The position numbers were made by a program, and so were the translations under genes. From Cherax quadricarinatus (Eukaryota; Arthropoda; Malacostraca; Decapoda; Parastacidae), in assembly GCF_038502225.1 (NCBI RefSeq), contig NC_091355.1, forward strand, positions 11,965,115 through 12,029,114: a stretch of 64,000 nt of DNA, given 5' to 3'. The notes under the pieces were generated by a model that worked only from the letters and a program-made list of their open reading frames with translations, was not told the origin of the DNA and searched no databases. Position 1 is the first letter of the stretch. Every line of letters begins with the position of its first letter. Positions 49,846 through 62,900 of the stretch are shown piece after piece.

Positions 49846-52800
49846 ACAGATAGTTACTATCATAGTTAGTGATAGCTATGTTACTATCATAGTGATAGCT
49901 ATGTTACTATCATAGTTAGTGATAGCTATGTTACTATCATAGTGATAGCTATGTTACTATCATAGTGATAGCTATGTTACTATCATAGTGATAGCTATGT
50001 TACTATCATAGTGATAGCTATGTTACTATCATAGTGATAGCTATGTTACTATCATAGTGATAGCTATGTTACTATCATAGTGATAGCTATGTTACTATCA
50101 TAGTGATAGCTATGTTACTATCATAGTGATAGCTATGTTACTATCATAGTGATAGCTATGTTACTATCATAGTTAGTGATAGCTATGTTACTATCATAGT
50201 GATAGCTATGTTACTATCATAGTTAGTGATAGCTATGTTACTATCATAGTGATAGCTATGTTACTATCATAGTGATAGCTATGTTACTATCATAGTGATA
50301 GCTATGTTACTATCATAGTGATAGCTATGTTACTATCATAGTGATAGCTATGTTACTATCATAGTGATAGCTATGTTACTATCATAGTGATAGCTATGTT
50401 ACTATCATAGTGATAGCTATGACTAGTGATAGCTATGTTAGTATCATAGTTATTGATAGCTATGTTACTATCATAGTTATTGATAGCTATGTTACTATCA
50501 TAGTGATAGCTATGTTATAGCTATGTTACTATCATAGTGATAGCTATGTTACTATCATAGTGCTATGTTATAGCTATGTTACTATCATAGTGATAGCTAT
50601 GTTACTATCATAGTGATAGCTATGTTACTATCATAGTGATAGCTATGTTATAGCTATGTTACTATCATAGTGATAGCTATGTTACTATCATAGTGATAGC
50701 TATGTTACTATCATAGTGATAGCTATGTTACTATCATAGTTAGTGATAGCTATGTTACTATCATAGTGATAGCTATGTTACTATCATAGTGATAGCTATG
50801 TTACTATCATAGTGATAGCTATGTTACTATCATAGTGATAGCTATGTTACTATCATAGTGATAGCTATGTTACTATCATAGTTACTGATAGCTATGTTAC
50901 TATCATAGTTAGTGATAGCCATGTTACTATCATAGTGATAGCTGTTACTATCATAGTGAAAGTTATGTTACTATCATAGTGATAGTTATGTTACAATCAT
51001 AGTGATAGTTATGTTACTATCATAGTTAGTGATAGCTATGTTACTATCATAGTGATAGCTATGTTACTATCATAGTTAAAGCTATGTTACTATCATAGTG
51101 ATAGCTATGTTACTATCTATGTTACTATCATAGTGACAGCTATGTTACTATCATAGTGATAGCTATGTTACTATCATAGTGATAGCTATGTTACTATCAT
51201 AGTGATAGCTATGTTACTATCATAGTGATAGCTATGTTACTATCATAGTGATAGCTATGTTACTATCATAGTGATAGCTATGTTACTATCATAGTGATAG
51301 ATAGCTATGTTACTATCATAGTGATAGCTATGTTACTATCATAGTGATAGCTATGTTACTATCATAGTGATAGCTATGTTACTATCATAGTGATAGCTAC
51401 GTTACTATCATAGTGATAGCTACGTTACTATCATCGTGATAGCTACGTTACTATCATCGTGATAGCTATGTTACTATCATAGTGCTATGTTACTATCATA
51501 GTGATAGCTATGTTACTATCATAGTGATAGCTATGTTACTATCATAGTGATAGCTATGTTACTATCATAGTGATAGCTATGTTACTATCATAGTGATAGC
51601 TATGTTACTATCATAGTGATAGCTATGTTACTATCATAGTGATAGCTATGTTACTATCATAGTTAGTGATAGCTATGTTACTATCATAGTGATAGCTATG
51701 TTACTATCATAGTGATAGCTATGTTACTATCATAGTGATAGCTATGTTACTATCATAGTGATAGCTATGTTACTATCATAGTTAGTGATAGCTATGTTAC
51801 TATCATAGTGATAGCTATGTTACTATCATAGTGATAGCTATGTTACTATCATAGTGATAGCTATGTTACTATCATAGTGATAGCTATGTTACTATCATAG
51901 TGATAGCTATGTTACTATCATAGTGATAGCTATGTTACTATCATAGTGATAGCTATGTTACTATCATAGTGATAGCTATGTTACTATCATAGTGATAGCT
52001 ATGTTACTATCATAGTGATAGCTATGTTACTATCATAGTGATAGCTATGTTACTATCATAGTGATAGCTATGTTACTATCATAGTGATAGCTATGTTACT
52101 ATCATAGTGATAGCTATGTTACTATCATAGTGATAGCTATGTTACTATCATAGTGATAGCTATGTTACTATCATAGTGATAGCTATGTTACTATCATAGT
52201 GATAGCTATGTTACTATCATAGTGATAGCTATGTTACTATCATAGTGATAGCTATGTTACTATCATAGTGATAGCTATGTTACTATCATAGTGATAGCTA
52301 TGTTACTATCATAGTGATAGCTATGTTACTATCATAGTGATAGCTATGTTACTATCATAGTGATAGCTATGTTACTATCATAGTGATAGCTATGTTACTA
52401 TCATAGTGATAGCTATGTTACTATCATAGTGATAGCTATGTTACTATCATAGTGATAGCTATGTTACTATCATAGTGATAGCTATGTTACTATCATAGTG
52501 ATAGCTATGTTACTATCATAGTGATAGCTATGTTACTATCATAGTGATAGCTATGTTACTATCATAGTGATAGCTATGTTACTATCATAGTGATAGCTAT
52601 GTTACTATCATAGTGATAGCTATGTTACTATCATAGTGATAGCTATGTTACTATCATAGTGATAGCTATGTTACTATCATAGTGATAGCTATGTTACTAT
52701 CATAGTGATAGCTATGTTACTATCATAGTTATTGATATGTTACTATCATAGTGAGTGATAGCTATGTTATAGCTATGTTACTATCATAGTGATAGCTATG

Positions 52801-53490
52801 TTACTATCATAGTGATAGCTATGTTACTATCATAGTGATAGCTATGTTACTATCATAGTGATAGCTATGTTACTATCATAGTGATAGCTATGTTACTATC
52901 ATAGTGATAGCTATGTTACTATCATAGTGATAGCTATGTTACTATCATAGTGATAGCTATGTTACTATCATAGTGATAGCTATGTTACTATCATAGTGAT
53001 AGCTATGTTACTATCATAGTGATAGCTATGTTACTATCATAGTGATAGCTATGTTACTATCATAGTGATAGCTATGTTACTATCATAGTGATAGCTATGT
53101 TACTATCATAGTGATAGCTATGTTACTATCATAGTGATAGCTATGTTACTATCATAGTGATAGCTATGTTACTATCATAGTGATAGCTATGTTACTATCA
53201 TAGTGATAGCTATGTTACTATCATAGTGATAGCTATGTTACTATCATAGTGATAGCTATGTTACTATCATAGTGATAGCTATGTTACTATCATAGTGATA
53301 GCTATGTTACTATCATAGTGATAGCTATGTTACTATCATAGTGATAGCTATGTTACTATCATAGTGATAGCTATGTTACTATCATAGTGATAGCTATGTT
53401 ACTATCATAGTGATAGCTATGTTACTATCATAGTGGTAGCACACATAGTGATAAGCTCATGTTACTATCATAGTGATAGCTATGTTACTA
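49846..53490. repeat. 3.6 kb minisatellite, 23-bp unit, about 158 copies
   Basis: The unit contains ATAGTGATAGCTATG and TTACTATC. Each unit has two dyads: CTATCA-TAG-TGATAG (6-bp stem, 3-base loop) and the 8-bp palindrome ATAGCTAT. A 27-bp variant with an extra TTAG (CATAGTTAGTGATAG) is scattered, and broken or fused units cluster at 50410-50660 and 50880-51130. From about 51800 to 52720 units are almost invariant. Stops are frequent on both strands, so no long frame occurs. Confidence 0.98.
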
Positions 53491-53510
53491 CACATAGTGG
53501 TAGGCATAAC
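53491..53510. other. Junction between two minisatellites
   Basis: Degraded 23-bp units (ACACATAGTGG, GTAGGCATA) pass into the first CACCAGTCATACTACC of the next array with no unique spacer longer than about 20 bp. Confidence 0.8.
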
Positions 53511-56500
53511 ACCAGTCATACTACCATCATTCTCTCAGACACCAGTCATACTACCATCATTCTCTCAGACACCAGTCATACTACCATCATTCTCTCAGAC
53601 ACCAGTCATACTACCATCATTCTCTCAGACACCAGTCATACTACCATCATTCTCTCAGACACCAGTCATACTACCATCATTCTCTCAGACACCAGTCATA
53701 CTACCATCATTCTCTCAGACACCAGTCATACAACCATCATTCTCTCAGACACCAGTCATACAACCATCATTCTCTCAGACACCAGTCATACTGCCATCAT
53801 TCTCTCAGACACCAGTCATACTACCATCATTCTCTCAGACACCAGTCATACAACCATCATTCTCTCAGACACTAGTCATACTGCCATCATTCTTTCAGAC
53901 ACTAGTCATACTGCCATCATTCTCTCAGACACCAGTCATACTACCATCATTCTCTCAGACACTAGTCATACTACCATCATTCTCTCAGACACCAGTCATA
54001 CTACCATCATTCTCTCAGACACTAGTCATACTACCATCATTCTCTCAGACACTAGTCATACTACCATCATTCTCTCAGACACTAGTCATACTACCATCAT
54101 TCTCTCAGACACCAGTCATACTACCATCATTCTCTCAGACACCAGTCATACTACCATCATTCTCTCAGACACTAGTCATACTACCATCATTCTCTCAGAC
54201 ACAGTCATACTACCATCATTCTCTCAGACACCAGTCATACTACCATCATTCTCTCAGACACCAGTCATACTACCATCATTCTCTCAGGCACCAGTCATAC
54301 TACCATCATTCTCTCAGACACCATTCATACTACTGTCATTCTCTCAGACGCTAGTCATACTACGATCATTCTCTCAGACACCAGTCATACTGCCATCATT
54401 CTCTCAGACACTAGTCATACTACCATCATTCTCTCAGACACCAGTCATACTACCATCATTCTCTCAGACACCAGTCATACTACCATCATTCTCTCAGACA
54501 CTAGTCATACTACCATCATTCTCTCAGACACCAGTCATACTACCATCATTCTCTCAGACACCAGTCATACTTCATTCATTCTCTCAGACACCAGTCATAC
54601 TACCATCATTCTCTCAGACACCAGTCATACTACCATCATTCTCTCAGACACCAGTCATACTACCATCATTCTCTCAGACACCAGTCATACTACCATCATT
54701 CTCTCAGACACCAGTCATACTACCATCATTCTCTCAGACACCAGTCATACTACCATCATTCTCTCAGACACCAGTCATACTACCATCATTCTCTCAGACA
54801 CCAGTCATACTACCATCATTCTCTCAGACACCAGTCATACTACTGTCATTCTCTCAGACACCAGTCATACTACCATCATTCTCTCAGACACCAGTCATAC
54901 TACTGTCATTCTCTCAGACACCAGTCATACTACCATCATTCTCTAAGACACTAGTCATTCTCATTCTCTCAGATACCAGTCATACTTCCATCATTCTCTC
55001 AGACACCAGTCATACTACCATCATTCTCTCAGACACCAGTCATACTACCATCATTCTCTCAGACTCCAGTCATAGTACCATCATTCTCTCAGACACCAGT
55101 CATACTACCATCATTCTCTCAGACACTAGTCATACTACCATCATTCTCTCAGACACCAGTCATACTACAATCATTCTCTCAGACATACTACCATCATTCT
55201 CTCAGACACCAGTCATACTACCATCATTCTCTCAGACACCAGTCATACACCCGTCATACTACACTCATTCTCTCAGACACCAGTCATACTACCATCATTC
55301 TCTCAGACACCAGTCATACTACCATCATTCTCTCAGACACCAGTCATACTACCATCATTCTCTCAGACACCAGTCATACTACCATCATTCTCTCAGACAC
55401 CAGTCATACTACCATCATTCTCTCAGACACCAGTCATACTACCATCATTCTCTCAGACACTAGTCATACTACCATCATTCTCTCAGACACCAGTCATACT
55501 ACCATCATTCTCTCAGACACCAGTCATACTACCATCATTCTCTCAGACACCAGTCATACTACCATCATTCTCTCAGACACCAGTCATACTACCATCATTC
55601 TCTCAGACACCAGTCATACTACCATCATTCTCTCAGACACCAGTCATACTACCATCATTCTCTCAGACACCAGTCATACTACCATCATTCTCTCAGACAC
55701 CAGTCATACTACTGTCATTCTCTCAGACACCAGTCATACTACCATCATTCTCTCAGACACCAGTCATACTACCATCATTCTCTCAGACACCAGTCATACT
55801 ACTGTCATTCTCTCAGACACCAGTCATACTACCATCATTCTCTCAGACCATCATTCTCTCAGACACTAGTCATACTACCATCATTCTCTCAGACACCAGT
55901 CATACTACCATCATTCTCTCAGACACCAGTCATACTACCATCATTCTCTCAGACACCAGTCATACTACTGTCATTCTCTCAGACACCAGTCATACTACCA
56001 TCATTCTCTCAGACACCAGTCATACTACTGTCATTCTCTCAGACACCAGTCATACTACCATCATTCTCTCAGACACCAGTCATACTACCATCATTCTCTC
56101 AGACACCAGTCATACTACTGTCATTCTCTCAGACACCAGTCATACTACCATCATTCTCTCAGACACCAGTCATACTACCATCATTCTCTCAGACACCAGT
56201 CATACTACCATCATTCTCTCAGACACCAGTCATACTGCCATCATTCTCTCAGACACCAGTCATACTACCATCATTCTCTCAGACACCAGTCATACTACCA
56301 TCATTCTCTCAGACACCAGTCATACTACCATCATTCTCTCAGACACCAGTCATACTACTGTCATTCTCTCAGACACCAGTCATACTACCATCATTCTCTC
56401 AGACACCAGTCATACTACTGTCATTCTCTCAGACACCAGTCATACTACCATCATTCTCTCAGACACCAGTCATACTACTGTCATTCTCTCAGACACCAGT

Positions 56501-57045
56501 CATACTATCATTCTCTCATCATACTACTCATTCTCTCAGACACCATTCTCTCAGACACCAGTCATACTACCATCATTCTCTCAGACCTACCATCATTCTC
56601 TCAGTCATACTGCCATCATTCTCTCAGACCCCAGTCATACTACCATCATTCTCTCAGACACCAGTCATACTACTGTCATTCTCTCAGACACCAGTCATAC
56701 TACCATCATTCTCTCAGACACCAGTCATACTACCATCATTCTCTCAGACACCAGTCATACTACCATCATTCTCTCAGACACCAGTCATACTACCATCATT
56801 CTCTCAGACACCAGTCATACTGCCATCATTCTCTCAGACACCAGTCATACTACTGTCATTCTCTCAGACACTAGTCATACTACCATCATTCTCTCAGACA
56901 CTAGTCATACTACCATCATTCTCTCAGACACCAGTCATACTACCATCATTCTCTCAGACACCAGTCATACTACCATCATTCTCTCAGACACCAGTCATAC
57001 TACCATCATTCTCCCAGACACCAGTCATACTGCCATCATTCTCTA
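53511..57045. repeat. 3.5 kb minisatellite, 30-bp unit, about 117 copies
   Basis: The unit contains ACACCAGTCATACTACCATC and ATTCTCTCAG. Variants are ACTAG for ACCAG, CTGCC or CAACC for CTACC, and TACTGTC for TACCATC. Being a multiple of three, it keeps one frame open for long stretches (up to 676 codons with small shifts). Scrambled units lie at 55180-55270, 55845-55865 and 56500-56620. Not a gene. Confidence 0.98.
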
Positions 57046-57361
57046 TGGAACTTCAGACTCGTCATCTAGAAAGTTCAGTAACAATCTGCGGCACCTAACA
57101 GGCAAGACGCACCAGCCTTACAAGTTTGAAATCGATCTGTAGAGGCGTTCTCAAATTTCCGCATGGAAAGCTCAACGAAAAACAAATAACACGGATACAA
57201 AACTCAGTCTTTTTTTTATGTTGTAGTTATGTCGTAAATATTAAGAACTATTCATTAAAAAAAGTCGAAAACGCTGATAAAAAGTCGGTAAAAAAACCTC
57301 ATAATCATCGATTTTTTTTTTACGAATGAGATTTTTTTTTTCATCCGTACGGGGATGTGAC
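57046..57361. other. Unique AT-rich spacer, nothing recognised
   Basis: Contains several T/A homopolymers and no repeat family or coding frame that I can support. Confidence 0.45.
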
Positions 57362-57480
57362 GAGCTCTTGATCCACGGAATTTGAGCAGTTCTTGGCCTC
57401 TCTGCATCAAACCATATTGAATTCAGCTGCCCAGGCGCTGTATGACCTTACGAGCTTAGCGCTTCCCCATAAACAGAATA
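57362..57480 (-). mobile_element. Dispersed repeat with GGGAAGCGCTAA head, minus strand
   Basis: On the minus strand: GGGGAAGCGCTAAGCTCG, ATACAGCGCCTGGGCAGC, GATCAAGAGCTCGTCAC, matching in order the repeat at 14940-15075. It ends 35 bp before the 14-bp array. Confidence 0.65.
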
Positions 57481-57514
57481 ATAAACAGTATTATTTTTAA
57501 AATTAATAATACTA

Positions 57515-59118
57515 GTAGTGGTAGTGTCGTAGTGGTGTCGTAGTGGTAGTGTCGTAGTGGTAGTGTCGTAGTGGTAGTGTCGTAGTGGTAGTGTCGTAGT
57601 GGTAGTGTCGTAGTGGTAGTGTCGTAGTAGTGTCGTAGTGGTAGTGTCGTAGTGGTAGTAGTGTCGTAGTGGTAGTGTCGTCGTGGTGTCGTAGTGGTAG
57701 TGTCGTAGTGGTAGTGTCGTAGTGGTAGTGTCGTAGTGGTAGTGTCGTAGTGGTAGTGTCGTAGTGGTAGTGTCGTAGTAGTGCCGTAGTGGTAGTAGTG
57801 TCGTAGTGGTAGTGTCGTAGTGGTAGTGTCGTAGTGGTAGTGTCGTAGTGGTAGTGTCGTAGTGGTAGTGTCGTAGTAGTGTCGTAGTGGTAGTGTCGTA
57901 GTGGTAGTGTCGTAGTGGTAGTGTCGTAGTGGTAGTGTCGTAGTGGTAGTGTCGTAGTAGTGTCGTAGTGGTAGTGTCGTAGTGGTAGTGTCGTAGTGGT
58001 AGTGTCGTAGTGGTAGTGTCGTAGTGGTAGTGTCGTAGTGGTAGTGTCGTAGTGGTAGTAGTGTCGTAGTGGTAGTGTCGTAGTGGTAGTGTCGTAGTGG
58101 TAGTGTCGTAGTAGTGTCGTAGTGGTAGTGTCGTAGTGGTAGTGTCGTAGTGGTAGTGTCGTAGTAGTGTCGTAGTGGTAGTGTCGTAGTGGTAGTGTCG
58201 TAGTGGTAGTGTCGTAGTGGTAGTGTCGTAGTGGTAGTGTCGTAGTGGTAGTGTCGTAGTGGTAGTGTCGTAGTGGTAGTGTCGTGGTAGTAGTGTCGTA
58301 GTGGTAGTGTCGTAGTGGTAGTGTCGTAGTGGTAGTGTCGTAGTGGTAGTGTCGTAGTGGTAGTGTCGTAGTGGTAGTGTCGTAGTGGTAGTGTCGTGGT
58401 AGTAGTGTCGTAGTGGTAGTGTCGTAGTGGTAGTGTCGTAGTGGTAGTGTCGTAGTAGTGTCGTAGTGGTAGTGTCGTAGTGGTAGTGTCGTAGTGGTAG
58501 TGTCGTAGTGGTAGTGTCGTAGTGGTAGTGTCGTAGTGGTAGTAGTGTCGTAGTGGTAGTGTCGTAGTGGTAGTGTCGTAGTGGTAGTAGTGTCGTAGTG
58601 GTAGTGTCGTAGTGGTAGTGTCGTAGTGGTAGTGTCGTAGTGGTAGTAGTGTCGTAGTGGTAGTGTCGTGGTAGTAGTGTCGTAGTGGTAGTGTCGTAGT
58701 GGTAGTGTCGTAGTGGTAGTGTCGTAGTAGTGTCGTAGTGGTAGTGTCGTAGTGGTAGTAGTGTCGTAGTGGTAGTGTCGTAGTGGTAGTGTCGTAGTGG
58801 TAGTGTCGTAGTGGTAGTGTCGTAGTGGTAGTAGTGTCGTAGTGGTAGTGTCGTGGTAGTAGTGTCGTAGTGGTAGTGTCGTAGTGGTAGTGTCGTAGTG
58901 GTAGTGTCGTAGTAGTGTCGTAGTGGTAGTGTCGTAGTGGTAGTGTCGTAGTGGTAGTGTCGTAGTGGTAGTGTCGTAGTGGTAGTGTCGTAGTGGTAGT
59001 GTCGTAGTAGTAGTGTCGTAGTGGTAGTGTCGTAGTGGTGGTGTCGTAGTGGTAGTGTCGTAGTAGTAGTGTCGTAGTGGTAGTGTCGTAGTGGTAGTGT
59101 CGTAGTGGTAGTGTCAGT
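57515..59118. repeat. 1.6 kb minisatellite, 14-bp unit with 11- and 17-bp variants
   Basis: The main unit is GTCGTAGTGGTAGT. Units losing or gaining a three-base step (GTCGTAGTAGT, GTCGTAGTGGTAGTAGT) are common, so lengths differ by exactly three. All frames on the minus strand lack stops, giving an open stretch at 59144-57456 (562 codons, Thr/Leu/His/Tyr-rich) that I reject as a gene. Confidence 0.98.
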
Positions 59119-59124
59119 GTTAGT

Positions 59125-59560
59125 TTAATATGTTTATTATGCACCCCATACCCATCCTGTGGGCGGTAGTCAAAAGATTACAGAGGTACATAATGGGTCC
59201 AAGGACTGGGCCTCAAAGTTTTGATAGCTGAGCAAGTTACAGAGGTAATGAATTCACAATTTACAAAGGTAATGAACTCACAATTTACAAAGGTAATGAA
59301 CTCCAGGTAGGTCTAGTCACAATCATGACAAATTACAAAGGTATTTACAGATTACAGAGGTACACAATGGGTCCAGGGACCGGGCTCCAAAGTTTTGATG
59401 GCTGAACTAGGTACAAGGTAATGAACTCACAAGTTACAAAGGTAATGAACTCACAAGTTACAAAGGTAATGAATACTGTAAGAATGGTTACTTACGTGTA
59501 TACATGGCTGCAATCATGAACAAATTTTAGAGTAATGAGCAATTCACACTTCCACACCCG
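59125..59560. mobile_element. Dispersed repeat with CCATCCTGTGGGCGG and GGTAATGAACTCACAA repeats
   Basis: Matches the copy at 24385-24490 (CCCATCCTGTGGGCGGTAGT, ATAATGGGTCCAAGGACT, AGCAAGTTACAGAGGTAATG) but is longer. It contains its own partial duplication: the GGTCCAGGGACCGGG segment recurs near 59370 and TACAAAGGTAATGAACTCAC recurs four times. No coding capacity seen. Confidence 0.65.
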
Positions 59561-59604
59561 GTCACAACTGTAGTGAGTTATTGGTGCAAATGTTGATTGC
59601 TGAG

Positions 59605-59615
<11 letters not shown>

Positions 59616-59639
<24 letters not shown>

Positions 59640-59669
59640 TACAAATTCATACACACACACACACATAAT

Positions 59670-59700
<31 letters not shown>

Positions 59701-59747
59701 AAACTCATACACACACACGCACACACACTCATACACACACACACACT

Positions 59748-59802
<55 letters not shown>

Positions 59803-59809
59803 AAACACA

Positions 59810-59892
<83 letters not shown>
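59616..59892. repeat. (AC)n microsatellite at the 3' end of the intact LINE
   Basis: About 275 bp of AC with ATTC, CTCAT and AAACAC interruptions. The 3' end of the minus-strand LINE joins its right edge about 28 bp after the ORF2 stop codon. Confidence 0.95.
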
Positions 59893-59898
<6 letters not shown>

Positions 59899-59919
59899 AT
59901 GCACATATGTGGTAATGCT

Positions 59920-62900
59920 TTATTTACAGCTAGCAAAGTCAGGGTATTTCTCCAGAATGGTCTGTAATATACCACTGTGGATAAAATACTTAGCCATTTC
60001 TTGAACGTTTCTGAGTGAGTTGTTTCTAAATTCATTAATTTTATCGCACTCCAGTACATAATGACGCAGGGTGTGACAATAATCCATCTGGCAAAGTTTA
60101 CATTTCGTTTGGTCTACATCTGGTGGTGGTGATTTAACCTGCCAAAGATACTTGTAACCCAGCCGGAGCCGGGCGGTAGTGACATCCAAGAGTCTGCTTA
60201 TTTTGTTGGATGCACCATAGACATGTGGCTCCTCCTGCATGATAGAATGATGATAGATGGACTCACTGGTGTCAATCTCCCTGAGCCTTAAGTCCATAAA
60301 ATTCAGCTGAAGTTCTTTTCGTATTATTGTTCTCAAACAACTACCTGACAAGCCAAGATTGTAATCTACTCCCTCTTTGAAAGCATACAGCTTAGCCAAT
60401 TTATCAGTTCTATCATGCATCTGAAGACCAATGTGAGATGGAATCCACAGCATGTGCACTCTGACTCCACTGTCCACAATCCTACCATACCTGTGTCTGG
60501 CTTCTGACACAAGCATGCCACAATTTATGCTTAATGAGTTGAGAGCATTTATGGATGACAGAGAATCAGTTACAATTAAACTGTCAATCTTTGATACATA
60601 GATGCATTTCAGTGCAAGGAGTATGGCAAACAGTTCTGTCTGAAGGGTAGAGGCCCAATTAATGATGCGTGCTCCAATTTCTTTAAGAGAGCCATCACTC
60701 TGTACGACAACAGCAGCACTACCAGCTGCACCAGTGGATTGGTGAACAGAACCATCAACGTAAATAATTTGCGAGAGTGTGTGCTGTGTGACTAAGTTAT
60801 CAATACAGCTTAAGGCCTCATGTTTGGCTTCAAGGCGAAGTTTTGGTTGTGATTTAAGAAGTAGTTTGGGGGGAAATGGAGGAATGGTAGTTTGGAATGG
60901 GGTAATATTCCATGGAGCGGAGAAGTGCCGCTGTTGCCTTACTTGACATAGATCATGTATCTGATTCATGCGGAGGTCGGTTCCAGTCTTTTCGATCCAT
61001 CTGGAGGAGTGTTCACCAGTGCTGAGGAAAGTTTGGAGGGCTTCTGTGCAGGGGTTTGAATGAGCTTGCCTGAGCATATTAACCCCAATTAGGATATTTC
61101 TTTCAGTAACACGATCTCTGATGCTTGGAATATCAAGTTCTTTTTGCATATTTAAAATTTTGGCAGTACGAGGGCATCCTAGGATGATCCTCATTGCTTC
61201 GTTCTGCAGTTTTTCCAGCCCTCCAAGCTTCCAGTCAGACACAAGAGCAAGTAGTGGCGCAGCATAATCAACCAATGATCTAATATAAGCAAGATACATC
61301 ATTTTCACAATTTTAACATTAGCACCATACCTGGGGTGAAGCCCTGCCACAACTCTAAGTGCTCTTAGTCGTTCTTTGTATTGGCGACAAAGTCTTGTTA
61401 CAACAGGTCCAAGTAGTGGAACCTCAAAGCCTAGATACCTGTATCTGCTTACATATTCTAGAAGAGACCCATCATGCAATTGGATCTGACGAACTGTGCC
61501 TCTCTGTCGAGGAGGACGCCTATTGAGTATCTTTGTTTTATCAGTAGAGATTATCAACCCCAGGTCCTGACACGAGGCTAGTACATGATTAAGAATGTTT
61601 TGGGTGTTGGAGAATCCGGTGGTGTGAATCATTATATCATCAGCAAAACTAATCACATAATTATGGGGCTGACTAGGCATAGCATTACGTAATGCATTAA
61701 TTAGAATATTGAACAGTGTGGGACTGAGCACACCTCCCTGTGGGGTTCCTAATTCAAAGTCTTTAGTTACACTTCTATGTCCCTGGAACAACACAGACGA
61801 TTTTCTGTTGGACAGGTAGCCTTTAATCCAGCGGAGAAGCCATCCTCCAACATCCATTCTGGCAAGTTCACTAATTATTACATGTCGGTTGGCTACATCG
61901 AAAGCGAATTTAAGGTCAAGGAAGGTAGTGTAGGAGCTGTCAGTGTGCAGGGTGAGAAAGGTGGCTATGCAATGATGCACGCTCCTTCCATGCATGAAAC
62001 CATGTAACCGGGGAGACAAAAATTGTTTGATTCTGTACATGAGACGATTAAGAATCATTCTCTCAAATGTTTTACACAAGCAGCTAGTAAGAGATATTGG
62101 GCGAAATGCATTTTGTTGATTGGGCTTAGGAATTGGAATGATGAGGCTGTTGGTCCAAGATTGAGGGAGCTCCCCAGTTACATAGCTCATGTTATATAAT
62201 TCAAGTAATGGATTACCTGGTACTCGACACAGCAATCTGAGTATGTTGTAAGTAATACCATCCTCACCAGGCAACGTGGAGTTGCCCTTAGTTAGCGCTG
62301 CATCAAGTTCATAATTAGTGAAAGGAATGTTGCAATCATCTGCCTTGCTGAGCATAAAGCAAACAAGTCTCTCCCTTGCATCATATTTGTCATTTAATTT
62401 TGCCTGTGTGGTACTGGGAAGATTGTCATAGCTAGATGTAGCAGCCCAAGCACTGACTAATTCATTCGCCCTATGCAAGGGATGAGGGTGCGCGATCTGC
62501 CCAGTTCGGTTACCCTTAATTCTATTTATGTCCCTCCATGCCCGGCTAAGTGGGGTGTGAGCATTAAGACCGTTGACAAATTTTTCCCAGTCGGTTTGCC
62601 GCAGCTCTGTCATACGCTCTCTGGCAGCAGCAAGGGCAGTTTGGAAGAGCCTCAGCATTCCAGGGGTACGATGTTTTCTATAGGCTAGGCCTAGTCTGCG
62701 AGCAGTACGTTTCAGTGTAAGAAGTTTAGAATCATTGTAATAAGTATGGATTTTGAAGGAGGTATGATTATTATGGAAGTTTGTTGGGTTTAGAGTACCA
62801 AGAGGTTGCAGTGGCGGCTCTAAGTAGTTCTGAATACTGCTCACAAGGTCATCGTTGAAGGTCTCTACAGAGGAACACTCATAGGAATTATACCAGTCAG

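Noticed and set aside
53433..55463. 676-codon frame (Ser/Thr/His/Ile repeats) as a secreted repetitive protein
   Set aside because: It follows 30-bp units and changes phase wherever a unit is broken. It has no unique termini beyond a few residues and no splice or signal evidence.
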